Assembly (NCBI GenBank): GCA_949283985.1 | Contig: CASDUM010000039.1 | Location: forward strand, 1 to 6,747 | Reading direction: 5' to 3' | DNA from: an uncultured Mycoplasmataceae bacterium | Lineage (GTDB): Bacteria; Bacillota_I; Bacilli_A; Mycoplasmatales; Mycoplasmoidaceae | DNA length: 6,747 bases | In this document: positions 1 to 6,747 of the stretch, in pieces | Layout of the letters: the number at the start of each line of letters is the position of its first letter | Position numbering within the stretch: the stretch's first letter is position 1 | Notes under the pieces: generated by a model | Databases searched by the model: none | Told to the model about the DNA's origin: nothing | Seen by the model: only the letters and a program-made list of their open reading frames with translations | Program-made: the position numbers and the translations under genes

Positions 1-2652
1 TACAATATCGTTTTCATTAATACTAGCATCAGTTAATGGATCAACATTAGCTGTTGTTCCTTTGTAGTAATAAAAATTAATTCTAGGTATTATATTAGTT
101 TCGTCATATATAGTATCACTATTAGTACTATCAAATTGTAAATATCATCTATTAACATTATTTGAGTCTTTTAGTCATCCAGTTAATTGTCCGCTAGAAC
201 TAGTAAAACTTTCTAAACTAGAAACAACTATACTAGAACCTGTTTTACTAGGATCTAAACTAATGAAATTATCTAATATATATCTTGTATCAATATTTGT
301 TGGTAATTTATCAAATATTTTTCTTTGCGAAAAAGTATTAACTCCAATTTTAAAGTTTGACTCAACTGCAAATCCATTAATATTAAATTCTTTAATATTC
401 TTTTTATTAGGAAGTGTATTTAATATAGAATCAGGAGTAAAATCTGTGAAGTCTATTTTAAATGATAATGAACCTTCAGTTGCATTAATTTCTCTTACAT
501 AACTTGTTGGATCAGCTGATTCATATATGTCATTATAATAAGAATCTACATTTTCAACATTTCAGAATGGTGATGTCTGTTTACCACTAGTTGAATCTTG
601 AAAACCTTTCATTATAATTTCGGCTGTAATTTGATTCGAGAAATAAGTTTTCTTGATTTCTTTGATTTTAGTTTTTTTGTCAGAAATAGTTTGTGTTGTT
701 GGTTCAGAGTTTTCTATATATACAAAATCATTACTTCCTAGACTTCTGAAGTTGTTTAAATTAACAAATATTTTTGAATCAGTAGCAGGAGAAGTGCTAG
801 TTTTTGTAGTTACAAAAGTAATCGTAAATAAAAGTGTTCCATCTTCATCATTTGAAGATATATTTTCAACATTTAAACTTGCATTTTCTAGAACTCGTGC
901 ATCACTAGCTCGAATTAATCCATTAGCAGAACCTGTTACTCCTTTATTTGCTAAAATATCATTTGCTGTAACTTCTGATGCTCATTTTTTGTCTCTAATA
1001 TTTGAAGAACTTAAGTTTCAAATACTATCTGCTAGAGTTTGAAAATCTTCAAAATATCCTCTTGTTGAACTTGTAAGAGTATCAAATCCTGTATTGCTAG
1101 AATTTGGTAAAAATGATAATAGTTGTGTTTTACTAACGCTAGTTGGTGATGCAGAGGATGAAGAAGCAATTAACCCTGTTGTAGCATTTGGGTCATTTGA
1201 TTTATATATTGCTATTGCGTATTTTAATTCGTTACCGCATCCACCGTTATTTATACCAAGTGTACTATTATTAACAACAAAGTTTTCACCAATAGTAACT
1301 CCATTTATTCTAATTCCTGTGATTGATTTTCCATTAAGAGATGGCATACTACTTCTGCCGGTAGAATAAGTGTTACTTAAATAAAGAATGCTTGACTTTT
1401 CATCATATGAAGTATAATAAATGTCAAAACCTTGGTCATTGTTATTTGGGGTCGCACCACCCGTTAATGATCCAACACCTTCTTGTAATGATTTTTCAGA
1501 TTGAACAGTAATCTCACCTGTAGTATTATTAATTTTATAGATTGTTATAGAGTTGTATGTTCCAGAAACTAAATACATGGCGTATGAATTTGCTTTATCG
1601 TTAGCATATTTAATTTGATATCCATATTGTGAAAAAGGAGGGTTAGCAGGGCTGTTTGGTTCATTTGTATCATATAGAATACCTGAAGGTTGAATCAATG
1701 ATGAATTCTCAATTTTTGCTTTTGTTGTAACATTTAAATATTTATCTGCCACAACAACACATGGACGATATAGATTTCCATTAGTCCCACCATTAGCTGT
1801 ATATACTATTTTTCCTGCTGCTGCTGCTGCATCATTTGTAAGTCCCTTATCATAATAAACTATTACGTTTCTACCTTCTGCAATTGGAATCATTGCAATT
1901 ATTATATTATTAGTAATACCACTTGAACCAACACCAATATTTGTATCTCAACCTTGAGCACTAACTGTATATTCTTGAAAACCTAATCCATAGTAATGTT
2001 TAAATGATGAAACTGGGGTTGTAGCATAGTCACTAATTGTTGTATATCTATAAATATAGAATATTCCTGATGACTCATTAAACATAAATGTGTCATTTTT
2101 ATCACATAAAAATAAGTTTTTTGTTCAATCAATTGATCCATCTTGATTTGTAACTGTAATTATATCTTCACCTGAAACAGCATCATAAGGAAGTACACAT
2201 GTTTTCTTGTTGCTATCTTGTATAACTGCATATAGTATTTCTTTATCTTCGCCACCTCAATTTCTAGTTATAACTTTCATTGATACTAATTTTGCAGTGC
2301 TTGCGTCAAATTTAGAAGAAAAGTTAGTATCTTTTTGTGCTGCTAAAATAACTCTATGTTGGGTAAAATCTTTAGTCCATGCTAATGTATTATTATAAGT
2401 TGTTAAATATATATTGTGAGTTCCATTATATCCATAAACTCCACCAGTAGAAGATTGTGCTTCAGTAGTTTTAGAAGAGAAAATTGCATCATAATTAGTG
2501 GATACTGCCTTTTGATTTGTATTTACATTTTGTGAGCTTGAAGTATTAACTGAATTACTGCTAGTATTTTGTGATTCAAAAACTATAGGTAATGCAATTG
2601 TACCTAAAGCTAATGATGATGTAAAAAATAATTTTGTAATATTTTTTTTCAT
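1..2652 (-). CDS. Large secreted/surface protein, second gene of the operon (3' end outside window)
   Basis: Read with TGA=Trp, this frame is open for 884 codons from ATG at 2652 to the window edge. It contains eight TGA (2257, 2125, 1948, 1018, 982, 562, 175, 145) and one TGG (2377). I do not recognise a named family. Residues 1-25 are a Sec-type signal: MKKN, then a hydrophobic stretch (LFFTSSLALGTIALPIVF). A Ser/Asn/Thr-rich linker follows (about 26-50). There is no Cys until residue 152, so it is not a lipoprotein. Residues about 55-540 are beta-rich with propeller-like repeats (for example SITIYKINNTTGEI). They include an Ala5 run (275-279) and four Cys (152, 183, 298, 472). Residues about 557-636 resemble the mycoplasma 'lipoprotein-associated' domain (SEVTANDI, then DGTLLFTITF at 604-613, NNF at 633-635). 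A similar unit lies at 725-761 (GSLSFKIDF ... NGF). The start is supported by AGGAG six bases upstream. It follows the first gene by 9 nt. By analogy with that gene, a C-terminal membrane helix is expected beyond position 1. A surface or adhesin role is inferred. Confidence 0.93.
1816..1830 (-). repeat. (GCA)5 trinucleotide microsatellite coding Ala5
   Basis: Five perfect GCA codons (TGC x5 on the plus strand) encode Ala 275-279 of the second surface protein, in the context NDAAAAAGK. Alanine runs are unusual for this Asn/Ser/Thr-rich protein. Unit gain or loss would change loop length without breaking the frame. Confidence 0.7.
2642..2649 (-). repeat. A8 homopolymer directly after the start codon of the second gene
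   Basis: Codons 2-4 are AAA AAA AAT, giving eight consecutive A on the coding strand immediately after ATG. Adding one A moves translation into a frame that ends at TAG after 30 codons. Losing one A gives TAG after 13 codons. Length change by slippage would therefore switch the protein off. The tract is a candidate contingency site; no variation can be seen from one sequence. Confidence 0.6.
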
Positions 2653-2658
2653 AATTTT

Positions 2659-2663
2659 CTCCT
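2659..2663 (-). promoter_or_regulatory. Ribosome binding site of the second gene, overlapping the first gene's stop codon
   Basis: On the minus strand the sequence reads TAGGAGAAAATTATG. AGGAG sits six bases before the ATG at 2652, and its first two bases are the last two of the TAG stop of the upstream gene. Ribosomes finishing the first protein would stop directly on the next gene's Shine-Dalgarno, which suggests translational coupling. It also fixes the start codon choice. Confidence 0.85.
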
Positions 2664-5600
2664 ACTTCTTAATATTTCACAATCTATTTTTGTTACGTTC
2701 TTTTCTCAAATAAATCACTAGTAATACAATTAATAATATTATTATGAATAATGTTGCCGCAAAGACAGTTCACATAATTAGTTCATATTGATAACTATAG
2801 AATCCATGTAATCTAAATGAAACAACTTCTCTACCAACATTTATTGGCAACGAACTACCACTAGTTGGATCGTTAAATAATATTGTAAATGTTAAAACTA
2901 AATCACCGTTATAGTTATCAGGAACAATATTTACATTTTCAAATTGAAAAATTTTATTTGTTGTATTATTATATGTTGCTGAACTGTCTAGGAATGTTAA
3001 TGAATTATTAACATTCTCAGCATATACTTTTACATCACTATTCTCTTTATTTTTAATTTTTTCTAAATAAGTTGATGGAGATATAGAATTATTTTCTTTA
3101 AAGAAATCTGTTCCATAGTCTTTTAGTTCAGCGCTAGATTCAAAATTAGAATCATTTCTTGTTAAAGTAACACCTTTATCAATTAATGATTGTTGTAGTT
3201 TTAAAGCATTATAAATAGAATTTATATCAAGTATTTCAACAGACTCTTTAATATAGAAAACTGTTTGAGCATCAATATTTGGATCACTATTTCTAACTTG
3301 TTCGCCTAGTTGTTGAACAGTAATTTTTTGTCCATTATATGTAATATTTGTTTGAGCAGATAATGGAATACTAATTACTAAATCATATGTAAAATAATAA
3401 TTACCACTTTGAGGTTCTTGTTTATTTTCAAAACTAATATCTACATTTCTATAGTCTATTCATGAATTAGTAATTGAAACTGGTGGATTACCTTCAGAAC
3501 TAGTAAATAGAATATTTTTAATTTTTATTATAGATTGGTTATCACCAGCTTGAACTTTTTCTATATCTTCTTGAGTAATATTTTCTTTAATTGTACTTGC
3601 TATTGTTCCATTATTTTTAAAGGCTTCATTTGAATCAAAAGTTGCACCAGAAGCTTGTCCTGAAATTTTATCAATAATTGAATTAACTGTTTGATTTCTT
3701 ATTAGATCTTGTGAATTAATAAACATATCACCACTATTTCTAGATGAATCGTATGTTTTACCTTCAAATAATTGTCCACCTAAAGTTATTGAATAATCAC
3801 TTCCAGGAGTAGTTGTTGGAACACTACTAGGAATCTCTGGAATAATAAAAATTCTTCTTGTTTCATAGTTTCCATCATAAATATCTGTACCTAATGGCCC
3901 TGTATATTCAATATAACCTGCTAATCAGTTATTTCATAAACATTGTTCGTATGTTACACTTCCGCCATCTACAGGTTTGTTAACATTATCAGATATCTTT
4001 CCTACATCACCTGATAGTAAGTTAACTCATCTTCATGCTGAATTACCAGCATACGAATGTGGGTTAATATAACCAGATGCAATGTTTTTAGGAATAATAG
4101 AATTTAAAATTGTATTTTTATCAATGTTATATGCGTAATTACTTGTTAATAATGTTTTTACTGATTCTTCAGATGGATAAAAATTATTGTAATTATCTTG
4201 AGTTTTAAATCCTGAAATATTTATAATTCCTTTAATAGCAGTTATATTTAAATTTGAAGTTGATCCAAAATAATCTGCTATTGCTGAAAAATCATATTGA
4301 ATCGAAAGCGTTCCTTGTACATCATCAGCATATAATTTTATGTATTTGCCAGAAGGGAAACTAAAACCTGAATTTACATTTCCTTTTTCAACTAAACCAT
4401 CATCAACAAAATAAGTTTTATTTTGTTGTACTCAATCTTCAACAGATTGTGAACTTTGTTTTGATTGAATAGGATATTTATTTTTACCATCTACACCAAA
4501 TTGTAAGTTTTCTAGCACTGTTCTTACTTGAATTCCTGATGCTAAATAATTCTTGCCATTTCAGTTAGCTCCACTTTTTTCAGCAACATAATAATCTGTT
4601 GATGTAGAAAATCCATTCAATGTTACTTGGTTGTTAGTATATTTAATTTTTTCGGTTGAGTTTCATCATGATGTTTTTTCTATATTGTAATTAAAAGATA
4701 ATGATGTTGAAGATGAAGTAACATTATTTGAATAATAAGTATAAATAGGATTACTTCCTGGATTAGAAACTTCATTACCATATTGATTAACTAAAATTAT
4801 ATTTTGGTTAGAACCACTACTTTGATCATCAACAAATCCAATAAAAGGTTTGATATCATCAAACTTAATAGTATTAGCTAGTTTATATTTAACATCACTA
4901 TTAATAAATAATTCTTGAGAATTTTTTATTGTTTGTCTTTGAACTTGTTCTATTAAAACTTGAGAAAAATCACTTTTTATTTTAATTAAATAATTTTCGT
5001 TTCCAATTGAAAAAGTTGCACCCGTTCCACCATTAAAATCACCTGCAGCACTATCAAAAGTAGAATTAATTAATTGAAATTCTGCATGTTGGAAATCTCT
5101 ATTAGTCATTCCAGAAGGAAAAGTGAATGCAGAATCAGGTACTATAGTATTAGTTTTTAAATTAATGACTTTTATTCCATCTACGTCTGAAACAATTGCA
5201 GTATTTGTTTCAGCTCTAGATTTAATTTTTCATGTATATGAACTAAGTGTAAAAGATGCTAATTCAGTATTATTATCAATTGCGAATTTTTTCAAATAAA
5301 AATTACTTTTAGCACTTACTATATACATATTTCCATCATTAGATACAAAAGGATATGGGAAAATTTGTGGGTTGTATCTGCCTATATATAAGTTGCTATA
5401 TGTGTTTGCTAATAAAACTTCAGAGCTCGCTTTAATTTGATATTTATCATTAAGTTTAACTCAACCTAATTTAGTTCCATTGCTAAGTAATAAGGCTTTT
5501 TTATCTGTACCCATATTTGCAAATGCATATGGAGTATAACCTGAAAATTGAGTTCCACTATCTAATGAAAATGTAATATCGTCTGTAATATAAGTGTCTA

Positions 5601-6285
5601 AATCAACTAATTTATTATTTAATCAATTAGTGTTATCATTAACCATCACACATGCTTTATCATTCGAAATAGTTATAAAAGGATAAGAATTACCACTAAC
5701 AGAATATGTTAATAAAGCATTACCGTTTGTAGAGTTACTATATGCTGAGTTTAATGAAGGTTGTGGAGTATTAGCGTTGTTAATTCAAGGTAATCCTGTT
5801 TTAACATCAATTTGAAAAAGTGACATATACATTTGACCTTGTTTTTCAACACCAGACAAAATTAATAATTTTGAAAAATCAGAATTAAATTCAGCATCTA
5901 GTAATACAGCACTACTATTTGCTTGATTATTTTGTTCAAAAGCAAATGGGTTAGCATATCCACCTTTTTGGAATTCTTGCCCATTAAAATTCACAGTTTC
6001 TGTACTTCTAACGTCATATCTTCAAATCTCTTGGTTATCATAGTTGCAAAATCTTAAACTATATTTGTCTAAAAATTGGAAATACCCAATTTCACATGAT
6101 GTAGTACCATATTTATTTTTTTGATTTAAAAAAGCATTATCACTAATTTCCACTCTGTCTCTTTCAACACCAGTTTGTGATCTAGAAAATTGAAGTATAG
6201 AATTAGTAACTGGTATTGCAGTTAATAAACTTGCACCAGTAACAGTTAAGATTTTTAAAAATGTCTTTTTATTAAAATTCTTCAT
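2662..6285 (-). CDS. 1207-aa single-pass surface protein, propeller-like ectodomain, first gene of the operon
   Basis: A continuous code-4 frame from ATG (6285) to TAG (2662-2664), checked codon by codon. All 16 Trp are TGA and there is no TGG. I do not recognise a named family. Residues 1-35 are a basic, hydrophobic signal/anchor (FLKILTVTGASLLTAIPV) without a lipobox. Residues about 95-390 are beta-rich with a recurring aromatic-Pro-aromatic strand start (NPFAF 112-116, YPFI 201-204, TPYAF 251-255, YPFVSND 311-317), as in a beta-propeller. Residues about 650-1163 carry three related beta units: GTLSIQYDF at 658, GNYYFTYDLVI at 961 and GDLVLTFTILF at 1127. Two of these end in a GF (692-693, 1161-1162). 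Residues about 1168-1193 are a strong transmembrane helix, followed by a basic tail (RKERNKNR...). The topology is therefore N-terminus exported and C-terminus cytoplasmic. It has four Cys (64, 80, 212, 782). This layout is like mycoplasma adhesins such as M. genitalium P140/P110, but similarity is architectural only; an adhesin or surface-binding role is inferred. The start has AAAAGGA upstream and a consensus promoter. Confidence 0.95.
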
Positions 6286-6293
6286 TTTTCGTA

Positions 6294-6300
6294 TCCTTTT
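6294..6300 (-). promoter_or_regulatory. Ribosome binding site of the 1207-aa surface protein gene
   Basis: The minus strand reads AAAAGGATACGAAAAATG. AAAAGGA lies eight bases before the ATG at 6285 and matches the anti-Shine-Dalgarno. This supports that start, which also gives a complete signal segment. Confidence 0.75.
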
Positions 6301-6312
6301 AATATACCTAAA

Positions 6313-6326
6313 TATAATATATTATA
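6313..6326. repeat. 14-bp perfect palindrome over the -10 and transcription start of the operon
   Basis: TATAATATATTATA is its own reverse complement. It covers the -10 hexamer (6321-6326) and the region just downstream, reaching the predicted start point. It could be an operator for a dimeric regulator. In DNA this A+T-rich it could also be chance, because all bases are A or T. Confidence 0.4.
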
Positions 6327-6349
6327 AATGCTTAATATAGCAATGTCAA
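6321..6349 (-). promoter_or_regulatory. Consensus housekeeping-sigma promoter driving the surface-protein operon
   Basis: On the minus strand a perfect -35 TTGACA (6344-6349) and a perfect -10 TATAAT (6321-6326) are separated by exactly 17 bp. Transcription would start near 6314, giving a leader of roughly 28 nt that contains the AAAAGGA ribosome binding site. No other convincing promoter or terminator lies between the two operon genes, so both are expected to be transcribed from here. A fully consensus promoter suggests strong expression unless repressed. Confidence 0.88.
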
Positions 6350-6440
6350 ATTAGCAAGTTAATTTTTATCGAAATATATTCAATCTTATTTTCTGATTTA
6401 AATGTCATGCTTTTATTAAAAAACTCAAAAAAGTACAGAT

Positions 6441-6460
6441 AAAGTTCAATGAAAGTTCAA
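6441..6460. repeat. Tandem AAAGTTCAA direct repeat with an 11-bp period
   Basis: AAAGTTCAA occurs at 6441-6449 and again at 6452-6460, offset by 11 bp, about one DNA helical turn. A further GTTCAA lies at 6488-6493, and an inverted TTGAA at 6469-6473. The cluster lies roughly 90-145 bp upstream of the operon's -35 box and 90-160 bp before the rightward mini-ORF. This spacing would suit a regulator binding one face of the helix, but no known site is recognised. Confidence 0.45.
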
Positions 6461-6551
6461 AAAAAGTCTTGAATTTTTTCTGAATTTGTTCAAAATCCAT
6501 AATTTTGTATAAAAATTCCCTTTATTATAAGTGTAGGTTATTTTAGTAATA

Positions 6552-6579
6552 TTGCGTAAAACATTCCATAATTTATAAT
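6552..6579 (+). promoter_or_regulatory. Possible promoter for the rightward mini-ORF
   Basis: A perfect TATAAT -10 (6574-6579) is preceded at 16 bp by a poor -35, TTGCGT (6552-6557, three of six matches). Transcription would start near 6586, just at the AGGAG Shine-Dalgarno (6587-6591), so the leader would be very short. The weak -35 and tight spacing keep confidence low; a weaker alternative -10 (TATAAG, 6526-6531) lies upstream. Confidence 0.35.
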
Positions 6580-6597
6580 CTTATTTAGGAGTAAAAA

Positions 6598-6636
6598 ATG
6601 AACAATAACAATTCAAAAGAAATTTCAAAAAACTAA
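6598..6636 (+). CDS. Tiny 12-codon ORF with strong ribosome binding site (leader peptide or gene remnant)
   Basis: ATG at 6598 is preceded by AGGAG (6587-6591) at an ideal six-base spacing. It opens a frame of only 12 residues, MNNNNSKEISKN, ending at TAA (6634-6636). No family can be assigned. The codons before the stop read TCA AAA AAC TAA, so the heptamer A AAA AAC is in the phase of a classical -1 slippery site. A -1 shift there would extend the peptide by twelve codons to TAG at 6669-6671, adding LISKHFKIIHLN. It could be a translated leader of the gene starting at 6737, the decayed 5' end of a lost gene, or chance. The start signal is good; a functional peptide is uncertain. Confidence 0.35.
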   Translation: MNNNNSKEISKN

Positions 6637-6662
6637 TTTCTAAACATTTTAAAATTATCCAC

Positions 6663-6690
6663 TTGAATTAGCGGAAAAATAAGATACAAT
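6663..6690 (+). promoter_or_regulatory. Promoter for the rightward gene starting at 6737
   Basis: TTGAAT (6663-6668, four of six matches to TTGACA) and TACAAT (6685-6690, five of six to TATAAT) are separated by 16 bp. Transcription would begin near 6697, about 40 nt before the ATG at 6737. The mini-ORF would then lie upstream of this transcript rather than on it. Confidence 0.55.
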
Positions 6691-6736
6691 AAAAATAAAT
6701 CAAGATGATGAGTAACTATCTTGTTTGAGGAAAAAA

Positions 6737-6747
6737 ATGAAGAAAAA
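6737..6747 (+). CDS. 5' end of a rightward gene (MKK...), cut by the window edge
   Basis: ATG at 6737 follows GAGG (6727-6730) at a six-base spacing and is downstream of a reasonable promoter. Only ATG AAG AAA and two further bases are visible. A lysine-rich start is common for exported mollicute proteins, including the second gene of the leftward operon, but so little is visible that no product can be proposed. It is divergent to the surface operon. Confidence 0.55.

Larger units (their letters stand above)
6286..6597. other. Divergent intergenic region between the surface operon and rightward genes
   Basis: No frame here, read in code 4 on either strand, looks like a gene. The left part (6286-6349) holds the ribosome binding site and promoter of the leftward operon. 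The middle (6441-6493) has repeated GTTCAA motifs. The right part (6552-6591) holds a possible promoter and a strong Shine-Dalgarno for the rightward mini-ORF. Outside these I see only A+T-rich sequence with A or T runs of up to seven. No stem-loop plus T-run that would make a convincing terminator is present. Confidence 0.7.

Noticed and set aside
263..502. Plus-strand frame of 79 residues
   Set aside because: It lies antisense to the second surface gene and has no Shine-Dalgarno; it is a shadow of the real minus-strand frame.
653..1042. Plus-strand frame of 129 residues with hydrophobic stretches
   Set aside because: It is fully antisense to the second surface gene, has no ribosome binding site, and its composition mirrors the complementary coding strand.
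1094..1369. Plus-strand frame of 91 residues
   Set aside because: It is antisense to the second surface gene and lacks start signals.
2207..2398. Plus-strand frame of 63 residues
   Set aside because: It is antisense to the second surface gene near its N-terminal coding part and lacks a Shine-Dalgarno.
2662..6285. Possible pseudogene, broken by many stop codons under the standard code
   Set aside because: All internal stops in frame are TGA; no TAA or TAG occurs until 2662-2664, so under code 4 the gene is intact.
6452..6480. Imperfect hairpin (TTCAA ... TTGAA) followed by T residues, as a possible terminator
   Set aside because: The stem is only five A+T-rich pairs with a long loop, and no gene is seen ending into it from either side.
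6646..6655. 10-bp palindrome ATTTTAAAAT
   Set aside because: It is short and made only of A and T; such palindromes are expected by chance here.
6655..6663. DnaA-box-like TTATCCACT (one mismatch to TTATCCACA), hinting at a replication origin
   Set aside because: It is a single imperfect site without a cluster of further boxes and without a visible dnaA or dnaN gene; chance is likely in A+T-rich DNA.

Overview
The window is strongly A+T-rich and only makes sense under genetic code 4, where TGA encodes Trp. Read this way, two very long reading frames fill positions 1-6285 of the minus strand; under the standard code each is cut into pieces by in-frame TGA. There are 24 TGA codons against one TGG. 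Together with the surface-protein character of both products, this points to a mollicute (Mycoplasma/Mycoplasmopsis/Ureaplasma-like). I cannot name the genus or species from the sequence alone.

Minus strand: positions 2662-6285 encode a complete 1207-residue protein. It has an N-terminal signal/anchor segment, a large extracellular part that looks like a beta-propeller followed by beta-rich modules, one C-terminal transmembrane helix and a short basic cytoplasmic tail. Nine bases downstream starts a second protein with its own signal sequence and the same general layout. It is open for 884 codons and leaves the window at position 1. The second gene's Shine-Dalgarno overlaps the first gene's stop codon, so the two form an operon and are probably translationally coupled. 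A textbook promoter (TTGACA, 17 bp, TATAAT) lies just upstream of the first gene. I infer a co-expressed pair of surface proteins, possibly adhesin-like partners. The second gene has an A8 tract directly after its start codon, a plausible phase-variation switch.

The right end (6286-6747) is a divergent intergenic region. It holds the operon promoter, a 14-bp palindrome over the -10/start area, and an 11-bp-period direct repeat. On the plus strand it also holds a tiny 12-codon ORF with an excellent ribosome binding site, a second promoter, and the first codons of another gene (MKK...) that runs off the right edge. No tRNA, rRNA, CRISPR, insertion sequence or convincing terminator was seen.
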